Assembly: GCA_017616695.1 (NCBI GenBank)
Contig: JAFZXN010000037.1
Location: 1 to 43,883, forward strand
Reading direction: 5' to 3'
Length of the DNA stretch: 43,883 nucleotides
DNA from: Clostridia bacterium
Lineage (GTDB): Bacteria > Bacillota > Clostridia > Christensenellales > Borkfalkiaceae
Made by a program: the position numbers and the translations under genes. Positions within the stretch are counted from its first letter, which is position 1. Every line of letters starts with the position of its first letter. Positions 8,452 through 15,800 of the stretch are shown here, piece after piece. The notes under the pieces are model-generated. The model was given only the letters and a program-made list of their open reading frames with translations. It had not been told where the DNA came from and did no database searches.

Positions 8452-8805
8452 TCAGTTTGCGTTCTCTTCTATGCCGAGGCTTATGTACAAAGCCCTGTCG
8501 ACTTTGCGCATCAGTGTCGGCGGAAGAGCGCCTATCCTTTCTTTTAAACGCCTTTTGTCGAGCGTGCGTATCTGTTCGAGCAAAACGACGGAATCTTTAT
8601 TCAGTCCGTAATCGTCGGCGGCAAGCTCGATATGCGTCGGAAGACGGGCTTTGTCCAGCCGACTCGTCACCGCCGCGGCAATAACGGTGGGGCTGTAACG
8701 GTTGCCGACGTCGTTTTGCACGACAAGGACCGGCCGCACTCCGCCCTGCTCGCTTCCGACAACGGGGCTGAGATCGGCATAATACAGTTCGCCGCGTTTT
8801 ATCAT
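8452..8805 (-). CDS. MazF/PemK family endoribonuclease toxin (EndoA-like)
   Basis: This family cleaves mRNA at short single-stranded sequences and is normally held in check by a MazE-type antitoxin encoded just upstream. The 117-residue protein shows the typical start [22 protein letters not shown] with the conserved RPVLVVQND strand and later the [12 protein letters not shown] segment, all close to Bacillus EndoA. An excellent GAGGTGA site precedes the ATG. No antitoxin ORF is visible in the 170 bases upstream, so the toxin appears solitary; the partner may be elsewhere. Confidence 0.9.
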   Translation of the reverse strand: MIKRGELYYADLSPVVGSEQGGVRPVLVVQNDVGNRYSPTVIAAAVTSRLDKARLPTHIELAADDYGLNKDSVVLLEQIRTLDKRRLKERIGALPPTLMRKVDRALYISLGIEENAN

Positions 8806-8930
8806 AAAATCACCTCGTCTTTTGCGCGCCCCATATTATATTTATACGCTACAAGGCGTTTAGTGCGCGCCGACGATATTATTATCGACGCTTTTTTATG
8901 ATAATAAACTGTTTTTCGGGCAAAAGAAAA

Positions 8931-8953
8931 CGGCCCCATATATAAAGGAGCCG
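8931..8953 (-). terminator. Terminator after the TM1266/ABC transporter operon
   Basis: The minus strand has CGGCTCC, a nine-base loop, GGGGCCG and then TTTTCTTTT, about 20 bases after the ATPase gene stop. Confidence 0.75.
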
Positions 8954-8975
8954 CAATTTACGGTAAAAGTTTATT

Positions 8976-9662
8976 TCAGTCAAAGAGCAGAGAATACAGC
9001 TTTTTTCTTAAAGCGTCGTCCTTTTCAAAACCGAAAGAACGGTCTTTACATACGGGCGGAAGCTTCTCCACTCGGTTTTTGTCGAGATATACGACGGTAT
9101 CGGATAAAAACAACGCCTCGTCCACGCTGTGCGTAACGAATACGCACGTCCTGCCGAAAGCCTCGATAAGGTTTTTGAAATCTATCATAATGGATCTTTT
9201 CAAGCCGACGTCGAGTGAATTGAAGGGTTCGTCCATAAGCACGGTGTCCGCGGGGTAACAGAACGCACGCGCAAGCGATACCCTTTGCTTTTCGCCGCCG
9301 GACAGTTTATCCACGAGTTTATTTTCAAGCGAAGAGAGCTTGGTTATTTTCAAAACCCCGTCTATAAGTCCGTTAATCGCGTTTTTGTCCTTTACCGAGT
9401 CCGTCAGAACGTACTCGAGATTTTCGTGCACGGTCATAAACGGAATGAGCCTGTGTTCCTGAAAAACGTACGAGACCTTACCGAAACCCCCGATCTTCCC
9501 TTCGTAGTCGATAAGCCCCGCGACGGCGTTAAGTAAAGTCGTCTTTCCTACGCCGCTTTTTCCCAATATCGCAGTCACTTTTTTATCTTCTATTTCAAGG
9601 CTGAAATTATCGAAAACGGTGTTATAGCCCCACTTCTTGGTCAAATCAACTATCTTTGCCAT
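8976..9662 (-). CDS. NitT/TauT-type ABC transporter ATP-binding protein
   Basis: The ATPase energises import by the adjacent permease. It carries Walker A GKSGVGKTT at 34-42, a Q-loop (FQEH), signature LSGGEKQR, and Walker B VLMDEPF, and is 228 aa long. It is most like the SsuB/TauB/ThiZ group. The ATG overlaps the permease gene by 17 bases, so subunits are made together. Substrate is not evident: nitrate, taurine, sulfonates, or a thiamine precursor are all used by this group. Confidence 0.9.
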   Translation of the reverse strand: MAKIVDLTKKWGYNTVFDNFSLEIEDKKVTAILGKSGVGKTTLLNAVAGLIDYEGKIGGFGKVSYVFQEHRLIPFMTVHENLEYVLTDSVKDKNAINGLIDGVLKITKLSSLENKLVDKLSGGEKQRVSLARAFCYPADTVLMDEPFNSLDVGLKRSIMIDFKNLIEAFGRTCVFVTHSVDEALFLSDTVVYLDKNRVEKLPPVCKDRSFGFEKDDALRKKLYSLLFD

Positions 9663-10413
9663 AGCGTTTCCTCCAAATAAGCGTTCGTATCCCTTTAAGC
9701 GAAAATTCGAGCGCGACGCTCAAAATTATCGCAAACACGGTCACGGCAAAAAGGCGCGCCGTTTCGAGATTGTCGTTGGCTATCTGCATGGTCCTGCCGA
9801 GCGTCATATACGACATCGACAGCGCCTCCGCCGCTATTATGAGCTTTACGTTAAGCGACAGAACGGATATGCTTTCCGAATACATTTTGTCGGCCACGAA
9901 CGGAAGATAAAGCTTTTTTACCATAGTTTTCTTTGAAACTTTATATAGTTTCGACATCTGCAACAGCCGCTCGTCGCACGATCTTATGGCAGATAAGCAC
10001 GCCGAATACAATATCGGGAATATCACGAGCAAAGAAACTATCATCGGGCTTATATCCTTGCCGAACCACAGAAGACACAAAAAGATGATGCTCATCGTGG
10101 GCGTTGCTCGCGCAACTATTATCAAAGGATAAAAGAGCTTGTCGAAGAACTTACCGTTCGCTGCAAAGACGGCAAACGCCACGCCGAAAACGAGCGCTAT
10201 CAGAAACGACAACGCTATTTTTAGTAGGCTCGACAAAAGCGACAGATAAAACTGCCCTTCAATAAGCAGTTCGCCCATCGCCGCCGCCACCTTATGCGGC
10301 GTAGGAAATATTATCTCTTTACCTATCGCCACGGCGACGATATACCATATACCGACGAGTAAAAAAACAGTGATAATCGGCATATAGGCGGTTATTTTAC
10401 TTTTTTTATCCAT
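9646..10413 (-). CDS. NitT/TauT-type ABC transporter permease
   Basis: A 255-residue integral membrane protein with about six helices, of the binding-protein-dependent transport permease fold (SsuC/TauC/ThiX group). The cytoplasmic coupling loop lies near KLYKVSKKTMVKKLYLPFVA at about residues 155-174. It sits 9 bases after the lipoprotein gene and overlaps the ATPase gene. It should form a homodimeric channel with the ATPase at 8976-9662 and receive substrate from the lipoprotein at 10423-11394. Confidence 0.9.
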   Translation of the reverse strand: MDKKSKITAYMPIITVFLLVGIWYIVAVAIGKEIIFPTPHKVAAAMGELLIEGQFYLSLLSSLLKIALSFLIALVFGVAFAVFAANGKFFDKLFYPLIIVARATPTMSIIFLCLLWFGKDISPMIVSLLVIFPILYSACLSAIRSCDERLLQMSKLYKVSKKTMVKKLYLPFVADKMYSESISVLSLNVKLIIAAEALSMSYMTLGRTMQIANDNLETARLFAVTVFAIILSVALEFSLKGIRTLIWRKRYGKDS

Positions 10414-10422
10414 TTTCCGTTT

Positions 10423-11394
10423 TTAGGCGTAAAAGCCTTCGTCGGGAAGTTTTCCGCCGATAAATTCGGGCTTATAACCGAGTATTGCGGTAAAGTAGCT
10501 CCCGAGTTTATCTTTTACGTCGCTCGCCCTCTCGCAACCGAGGTTGCAGCGCGAAAGTATCTCGGCGGTGAAATCGACCTGTATGCTGCTGCCGAACTTC
10601 TGAATGACCTGTTTGACCTTTTCGGGTTTGGTCATGATATAATCGGCGTTTTTAGAAAGTTTGTTAAGTAAAGCCTCGGTAAGCGCCTCGTTTTCGTAGA
10701 CCTTTTGACTCATTACGAGCCCCGCCTGCATAAAAGTATCGGCGCCGACGAACTTCGACCATTCCTTTTGGATATCCATTACTATCTTTACGCCGAGATT
10801 TTTGCAAGCCGTAGTGACGACGGGTTCGCCCAAAATGGCGTAATCGGCCTTTCCTTGCGCGAGCGTTCTCATAGCGGTAGGCGCGTCGGCAACGTAGTTT
10901 AACGCCACTTTCCCTTCAACGGCGGTCTCACCGTCGACGTAAGGAACGTTATAGCCGTCAAGTACGCGCTTAAAGGAAATATCGGGTGTGCCGCCCTGAC
11001 CTATGGTGACGACGACTTTACCCTTCAAAGACTCGGCGCTTTCAAGCTCGTTACTTCCCACGAGATACAAGACGCCGAACACGTTGACTGATAAAAGCTT
11101 AAGGTCGACGCCCTTATTATAGAGCGTAGCCGCGACGTTAACGGGCATTACTGTGCAATCGGCGCCGCCGGAAACGAAAACGTCTTTAATGTTCTCCGCG
11201 CCCGAAAGCACCTTGTATTCTATCGAGTAGCCCTCAAGGTTATTGACGGTATCCATAACGGAAAACAAAGTTAAGGTCGGCGCTCCGTCGGGAACGGCGA
11301 CGACTATTTTGCCTTCGGTGTTTTTGCAGCCCGTCGAAAGCACGATCGCAAATGCCGATATAACGGCAAGTAAAATGGCGGTAAGTTTTTTCAT
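10423..11394 (-). CDS. Substrate-binding lipoprotein, NMT1/SsuA type
   Basis: The 323-residue product begins with a lipoprotein signal peptide (MKKLTAILLAVISAFAIVLS, then lipobox STGC with Cys23 as lipid anchor). The mature part follows the periplasmic-binding type II fold used by nitrate, sulfonate and HMP/thiamine-precursor binders, with a VAVPDGAPTL opening strand. It captures the ligand outside the membrane and delivers it to the permease encoded next. Ligand identity cannot be assigned. GGAGATATTT lies upstream of the ATG. It follows the TM1266-family gene by 88 bases. Confidence 0.88.
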   Translation of the reverse strand: MKKLTAILLAVISAFAIVLSTGCKNTEGKIVVAVPDGAPTLTLFSVMDTVNNLEGYSIEYKVLSGAENIKDVFVSGGADCTVMPVNVAATLYNKGVDLKLLSVNVFGVLYLVGSNELESAESLKGKVVVTIGQGGTPDISFKRVLDGYNVPYVDGETAVEGKVALNYVADAPTAMRTLAQGKADYAILGEPVVTTACKNLGVKIVMDIQKEWSKFVGADTFMQAGLVMSQKVYENEALTEALLNKLSKNADYIMTKPEKVKQVIQKFGSSIQVDFTAEILSRCNLGCERASDVKDKLGSYFTAILGYKPEFIGGKLPDEGFYA

Positions 11395-11482
11395 AAATAT
11401 AAATATCTCCTATATTTTTTTGCGCTTTTTTGATGATTTTTTTGCGTTTTTCAACGTTTTTTAAGCAGCTTTTTTCGTAAGA

Positions 11483-11731
11483 TCACATCTCGCAGTCGGT
11501 GACGGCCGATCTTACTTTCACGTTATTCAATCTGCCGAGCTTTCCCGTAAGCGCGGAAATTACTTCGTTGTCGGCGCGGATAATGACGGAAATAACGTAA
11601 ACGCCGCGCTCCTTATCGGGAAGTCCCATTCTCCCGCAGATATGGTCGCCGTACTCCGACAAAAGCTTGTTGACCGTTTCGGCGACCGAACGATCCTTCT
11701 CGATAATGATACCGATAAAACCCGTTTTCAT
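11483..11731 (-). CDS. TM1266 family putative iron-only hydrogenase system regulator
   Basis: This 82-residue protein matches the small TM1266 family (named after Thermotoga maritima TM1266): the pattern IIIEKDRSVAETVNKLLSEY, GRMGLPDKERGVYVISVII and ISALTGKLGRL is typical. The fold resembles the ligand-binding NikR/ACT domain without a DNA-binding domain. Relatives often neighbour [FeFe]-hydrogenase maturation genes; none occur here. Instead it leads a NitT/TauT transporter operon and lies 67 bases after a leader terminator, which hints at a sensor for the imported compound. AAGGAGA precedes the ATG. Confidence 0.85.
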   Translation of the reverse strand: MKTGFIGIIIEKDRSVAETVNKLLSEYGDHICGRMGLPDKERGVYVISVIIRADNEVISALTGKLGRLNNVKVRSAVTDCEM

Positions 11732-11797
11732 TTACAAAATTCTCCTTTTTTAATAATTATCAATATTTCATAGCCCGCCGTCGGCGTTCCGAAGCGT

Positions 11798-11830
11798 AAA
11801 AAAAACTCTTTCCGAACCGACGGGAAAGAG
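11798..11830 (-). terminator. Leader terminator upstream of the TM1266 gene
   Basis: On the minus strand CTCTTTCC pairs with GGAAAGAG across an approximately nine-base loop, followed by eight T residues. It ends the leader that starts near 11963 and lies before, not after, the TM1266 gene, so it may be an attenuator. Confidence 0.6.
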
Positions 11831-11963
11831 AAAAAACACTTGACTTACGAATGACCGCAAAAAAGCTTCGTTGCCGTTACCGACGGAAACAACTTAAAGC
11901 GTTTGCGTCGACAAAGGGGAAAAAGCCGATGTATCTTACTCTCCGAAAACTCATCGATTCAGT
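11803..11963 (-). ncRNA. Candidate structured leader or small RNA, unclassified
   Basis: Between a promoter (11970-11998) and an intrinsic terminator (11798-11830) lies about 160 bases with no ORF. On the minus strand it contains GGAGAGTAAGATACATCGG enclosed by a GATG/CATC pairing, a long hairpin at 11882-11909 (GACG-AAAC paired with GTTT-CGTC around a single C-C mismatch), and the terminator. I compared it by eye with TPP, THF, SAM, FMN, T-box and guanidine motifs and found no full match. It could regulate the downstream operon or be an independent RNA. Confidence 0.45.
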
Positions 11964-11969
11964 ATATTT

Positions 11970-11998
11970 ATTTTAATACGCCCGACGAAATTTTGCAA
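11970..11998 (-). promoter_or_regulatory. Promoter of the TM1266 leader
   Basis: Minus strand: TTGCAA, 17 bases, TAAAAT. It faces the leader RNA and TM1266 operon. Confidence 0.5.
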
Positions 11999-12078
11999 GC
12001 AAAAAACGTACTTAAATGCAATTTTTAACAAATTAGCGTAAAAAACCGACGCAAATTTCGTTTTAAGGAAAAAATGTC

Positions 12079-12105
12079 GTGCAAATCAAATATTTATATT
12101 TGCAC
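12079..12105. promoter_or_regulatory. Inverted repeat overlapping the fba -35 box
   Basis: Arms GTGCAAAT and ATTTGCAC, separated by 11 bases, end exactly on the -35 hexamer of the fba promoter. It has the shape of an operator for a repressor. The same half-site GTGCAA/TTGCAC occurs upstream of xpt at 20696-20724. Confidence 0.45.
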
Positions 12106-12128
12106 TTATTCGAAAATAGGTGTATAAT
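12100..12128 (+). promoter_or_regulatory. fba promoter
   Basis: TTGCAC, a 17-base spacer and a perfect TATAAT, 34 bases before the ATG, on the plus strand. Confidence 0.75.
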
Positions 12129-12162
12129 ATAGAAAATAAATAAATTTTCGGAGGAAATAACT

Positions 12163-13137
12163 ATGGCATTGGTAACGTCTAAAAAGATGTTCGAAATGGC
12201 TTACAAAAACGGTTACGCCATCGGCGCGTTCAACGTCAACAATATGGAGATAGTTCAGGCTATCACCGAGGCTTGCAAAGAAGAAAAAGCCCCCGTTATA
12301 CTTCAGGTCTCCAAGGGCGCGCGCGCTTACGCCAACCATACTTACCTTGTAAAACTCGTTGAAGCGGCAGTCATCGAATGCCCCGAGATACCCATCGTTT
12401 TGCACCTTGACCACGGCCCCGATTTCGCGACCTGCAAGTCCTGCATAGACGGCGGTTTCACTTCCGTTATGATAGACTATTCCGGCTATTCGTTTGAAGA
12501 AAACGTCGCCGAAACGAAGAAAGTCGTCGAATACGCTCACGACCACGGCGTAGTGGTAGAAGCGGAACTCGGCACCCTCGCGGGGATAGAAGACGAAGTT
12601 TCCCACGCGGTCGGCTCTTACACGAGGCCCGAAGAGGTCATAGAGTTCGCCGAAAGAACGGGTTGCGACTCCCTTGCTATAGCTATCGGCACCAGCCACG
12701 GCGCTTATAAGTTCAAACCCGAACAGTGCACCAGAAACGAAAAAGGCGTGCTCGTTCCCCCGCCCCTCCGTTTCGACATTCTCGAGGCAGTAAGCAAAAA
12801 GCTCCCCGGGTTCCCCATCGTTTTACACGGCTCGTCTTCCGTTCCGCAGGAATATGTTAAGATGATCAACGAAAACGGCGGAAAGATGCCCGACGCCGTC
12901 GGTATCCCCGAAGAACAGCTCCGTCAAGCCGCAAAGCTTTCCGTCTGCAAGATCAATATCGACTCCGACTTAAGGCTTGCTTTAACGGGGACTATCCGTC
13001 AGTTCATGGCAGAACACCCCGAAAAATTCGATCCGAGAGAATACCTCAAACCCGCAAGAGCCAACGTAAAAGAAGTCGTCCGTCATAAACTTATAGACGT
13101 TCTCGGCTGCGCAGGAAAAGCGGAAGAATGTATGTGA
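12163..13137 (+). CDS. fba: Class II fructose-bisphosphate aldolase
   Basis: The zinc enzyme splits fructose 1,6-bisphosphate into glyceraldehyde 3-phosphate and dihydroxyacetone phosphate in glycolysis. Residues 81-85 HLDHG hold catalytic Asp83 and zinc ligand His84; VEAELG and later IVLHGSSSVP provide further metal and phosphate ligands, and KINIDSDLR the second phosphate loop. Length 324 aa fits the class II FbaA form with a C-terminal extension. ATG follows CGGAGGAA. It has a strong own promoter and many highly preferred codons, so it is probably highly expressed. It is the only gene of this transcript. Confidence 0.97.
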   Translation: MALVTSKKMFEMAYKNGYAIGAFNVNNMEIVQAITEACKEEKAPVILQVSKGARAYANHTYLVKLVEAAVIECPEIPIVLHLDHGPDFATCKSCIDGGFTSVMIDYSGYSFEENVAETKKVVEYAHDHGVVVEAELGTLAGIEDEVSHAVGSYTRPEEVIEFAERTGCDSLAIAIGTSHGAYKFKPEQCTRNEKGVLVPPPLRFDILEAVSKKLPGFPIVLHGSSSVPQEYVKMINENGGKMPDAVGIPEEQLRQAAKLSVCKINIDSDLRLALTGTIRQFMAEHPEKFDPREYLKPARANVKEVVRHKLIDVLGCAGKAEECM

Positions 13138-13144
13138 TTTTATT

Positions 13145-13375
13145 AACGTTTTTTCTTACTGACGCAAGAAAAAACCGTTAGACTGTTGGTCGTGAGCGGC
13201 TTTACGGTCGAAATCAATCCGACCTACCGCTCTCGGCGAAAATATATGATTTATTTAACGGCTATTTGTTTGCGGGTGCAAATAAATAGCCGTTATTTGC
13301 TGACAGTTGACCGCTTTTGGTCGGAGCGGCTAAACGCGGGAAATCGATCTACGCTACCGCTCAAGATGAAATATA
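13145..13375 (+). repeat. Tandem pair of hairpin repeats downstream of fba
   Basis: Two related units, 13145-13246 and 13257-13375, each begin with an AACG...CGTT hairpin (13145-13179 and 13257-13294) and continue with a second hairpin closed by GAGCGG/CCGCTC. Inside the second hairpin, unit 1 pairs GGTCG with CGACC and unit 2 pairs GCG with CGC at the same place, with two pairs changed on both sides. The first unit's 3' portion GTTAGACTGTTGGTCG recurs exactly downstream of cdsA (27971-28036). Non-coding; function unknown. Confidence 0.6.
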
Positions 13376-13402
13376 ACGACGGTCTTTTGAAATAACGAAA
13401 AG

Positions 13403-13441
13403 CGGCTGTCGCAAGTTGAAACGATCAACTTGCGACAGCCG
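13403..13441. terminator. Hairpin between convergent fba and the DUF308-like gene
   Basis: A perfect 17-bp stem, CGGCTGTCGCAAGTTGA with TCAACTTGCGACAGCCG, and a five-base loop. It probably ends transcripts from both sides, although T runs are poor. The arm sequence recurs in the terminator at 42341-42391. Confidence 0.6.
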
Positions 13442-13461
13442 TATTATTTTACGACAAAATA

Positions 13462-14115
13462 TCATTTGGTTTCGTTTTCGGGAGAGATAAGCCCGTCTTC
13501 AGTGGCGGAAAGCTCTTCTTCAAGATCGGCTATCGGCAATTCTTCGGCGACGGAGTTATCCGAAATATCCGATCCGGAAACTTGCACGGAAAGAGCTTTT
13601 GCGCGCCTTTTTTCCATACTCTTATCGAAAACTTCGTTTACTATCGGGAATAGCACTTCAAGCATAAGTTCTATCCCGAGAATGATGACGTGAACGTGCG
13701 CATGATGCTCGGTCGGCTCGGTTATCATCATAAACGAAAACACGATTATCACGACGGATTCTATCGCGTTGACAAGGCCGAGATTGCCGCGCGACAAGCG
13801 GTGCACGCTTTCGGACAATTCCTTGCCTTCGCGAAGAATAGACCAGACCGCCCATACTATGCACATTTTGACGATATCGTCGGTTACGACGAACATAACG
13901 ACAGCCAAAAGAACGTGGGTAAGCGCGGAAAATAGCCCTTCTTCAGATAAAACTTCCTTTTTGATGATGCTGATGATAATACGGTCTACGCCGTAGGCAA
14001 ATATGACCGCCCCGACGACCGTGCCGACGTAATCCATTATTTCCCGATTGAACGTGAGAACGGCTACGCCCGCAAGCATATATAAGACCGTTTTTATGAC
14101 CTGTAAATATCTCAT
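13462..14115 (-). CDS. Membrane protein, possibly DUF308/HdeD-like
   Basis: A 217-residue protein with about six hydrophobic segments in the first 150 residues (VLYMLAGVAVLTF, VVGAVIFAYGVDRI, HVLLAVVMFVVTDDI and others) and an acidic cytoplasmic tail of roughly 55 residues. The helix spacing recalls the HdeD/DUF308 family, which is poorly characterised; the match is not certain. It stands alone, convergent to fba, with the 119-122 bp repeat array just upstream. The ATG lacks a strong ribosome binding site. Confidence 0.7.
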   Translation of the reverse strand: MRYLQVIKTVLYMLAGVAVLTFNREIMDYVGTVVGAVIFAYGVDRIIISIIKKEVLSEEGLFSALTHVLLAVVMFVVTDDIVKMCIVWAVWSILREGKELSESVHRLSRGNLGLVNAIESVVIIVFSFMMITEPTEHHAHVHVIILGIELMLEVLFPIVNEVFDKSMEKRRAKALSVQVSGSDISDNSVAEELPIADLEEELSATEDGLISPENETK

Positions 14116-14206
14116 GACTTTTTCCGTTTCGTAAAATATCGATTATATTCTATCACTTAAAAAAAAGTTTTTCAACCTATTTAACGAGAGAAACGAAGAA
14201 AAACCC

Positions 14207-14748
14207 CGCCGAAAGCGGCAAGCGGGAATTGATTTTCTGCGTTAAGCCACTTACGACAAAAAATCCATTACGTCGCAAGACGTAGCGAGCGATAGCAAAG
14301 CCAAGTTTTATTATTCGTCTATATAATTCGCCGAAAGCGGCAAGCGGGAATTGATTTTCCGCCTTAAGCCGCTTACGACAAAAAATCCATTACGTCGCAA
14401 GACGTAGCGAGCGATAGCAAAGCCAAGTTATATTATTCGTCTATATAATTTGCCGAAAGCGGCAAGCGGGAATTGATTTTCCGCGTTAAGCCGCTTACGA
14501 CAATAAAATAATACGTCGCAAGACGTAGCGAGCGGAGCAAGCCAAGTTATATTATTCGTCTATATAATTCGCCGAAAGCGGCAAGCGGGAATTGATTTTC
14601 CGCGTTAAGCCGCTTACGACAAAAAATCCATTACGTCGCAAGACGTAGCGAGCGATAGCAAAGCCAAGTTATATTATTCGTCTATATAATTCGCCGAAAG
14701 CGGCAAGCGGGAATTGATTTTCCGCGTTAAGCCGCTTACGACAAAAAA
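14207..14748 (+). repeat. Tandem array of 119-122 bp non-coding repeats (about 4.5 copies)
   Basis: Units begin CGCCGAAAGCGGCAAGCGGG at 14207, 14329, 14451 (TGCCG variant), 14570 and 14692, giving periods of 122, 122, 119 and 122 bases; the last is partial. Each full unit holds GCCG-AAAG-CGGC, an AAGCGG/CCGCTT inverted repeat, a GNRA-capped hairpin ACGTC-GCAA-GACGT, AGCGAGC and an AT-rich end with TATATAATT. The lengths are not multiples of three and no frame stays open, so it is not coding. It fills the gap between the nucleoside permease gene and the DUF308-like gene. Confidence 0.9.
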
Positions 14749-14822
14749 TAAAGAAGCCCGCACACGTTGAACGCACACAAGCCCCTTTTAAGCTGAATAG
14801 AAATATAAAAATGTTCGTGCCG

Positions 14823-15800
14823 CTATCTCTCTTCGCGGAAATACGGAAGTCCGAGCGCCTGCGGCGGTTGAACGTTCTTGCTACCGAAGATGCTCGTAAT
14901 GATAAGCACGATGATCGTAATAATATACGGGAAAAGTTTCAACACAGAAGTAAAGGTAAACGTTATTCCCGAAACAAAGCCGGGTAACTTTGCCGCAAGA
15001 ATATACAGAGCGGCAAACAATATAGAGCCAACTATGCTTAACGCAGGACGCCACAAGGTGAATATAACGAGCGCGATCGACATCCAGCCGAGAGCCTCTA
15101 TCGTGGAGGCGTTTTCCCAACTGCCGCCGATATAGTCGATTATGTAGAAATACCCGCCGAACCCGGCGATACCGCTGCCCGTTAAAATGGCGGCGAACTT
15201 ATAGTTGGTGACGTTGATACCCACAGCGTCCGCAGCGGCGGGGTTTTCGCCTATCGCGCGGAGATTGAGCCCCGCTTTCGTCTTGTTGAGAAACAGCGAC
15301 GCGGCGACCGCAATGGCGATAGCGAGATACACGAGCACACCGTGAGATAAGAATACGTTGCCGAACCAACCGAGATTTTCGGCAAACGGCAAACCCTGTT
15401 TTAAGACAGACGACGCCGCAAACAGCTGACTTCTGTCGATAACGTTATCCATCATAAACTGCGTAAGTCCCGTTCCGAAGATAGTTATGGCAAGGCCGGT
15501 AATGTTCTGGTTGCACTTTAAAGAAACGGTCAAAAACGCATAGATGGCACCGACTGCCGCGGAAAACGTAAACGTCGTCAACGACGAAAAGAGGAAAAGT
15601 ATCGGATAGGACGGGGTAGCACCGTTTAAAGCGCCCATATAAACAGAGGCGCCGAGACAGCCGCCCGCAGTACCTACGCACATTATCCCGGGGATACCGA
15701 GGTTAAGATGCCCCGATTTTTCGGTTATTATCTCGCCCACGCACCCAAACAGGAACACGGTAGCGAGCGATATCGCACCGATCAACAATGAAGCGATCAT
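14823..15800 (-). CDS. Nucleoside ABC transporter permease (NupQ-like)
   Basis: Second permease of the BMP-dependent importer. The 325-residue product has 8-9 membrane helices of the BPD_transp_2 fold; TEKSGHLNLGIPGIMCVG near the N terminus and NLRAIGENPAAADAVGINV are signature segments of the YufQ/NupQ branch. Its ATG overlaps the stop of the preceding permease gene (TGATG), so the two are coupled and probably form a heterodimer. Last gene of the xpt operon. Confidence 0.92.
   Translation of the reverse strand: MIASLLIGAISLATVFLFGCVGEIITEKSGHLNLGIPGIMCVGTAGGCLGASVYMGALNGATPSYPILFLFSSLTTFTFSAAVGAIYAFLTVSLKCNQNITGLAITIFGTGLTQFMMDNVIDRSQLFAASSVLKQGLPFAENLGWFGNVFLSHGVLVYLAIAIAVAASLFLNKTKAGLNLRAIGENPAAADAVGINVTNYKFAAILTGSGIAGFGGYFYIIDYIGGSWENASTIEALGWMSIALVIFTLWRPALSIVGSILFAALYILAAKLPGFVSGITFTFTSVLKLFPYIITIIVLIITSIFGSKNVQPPQALGLPYFREER

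Noticed and set aside
8806-8930. Missing MazE antitoxin gene
   Set aside because: No frame of sufficient length with a start and a ribosome site occurs on either strand.
11803-11963. THF riboswitch or T-box
   Set aside because: Only GGAGAGTA and isolated short words match; spacing and the other conserved parts do not, and the T-box sequence is absent.
13257-13294. Simple terminator of fba
   Set aside because: It has no T run after the stem and belongs to a repeated element, so I list it as repeat rather than terminator.
14207-14748. CRISPR array
   Set aside because: The units are 119-122 bp and near identical throughout, with no short repeat and variable spacer pattern, and no cas genes nearby.
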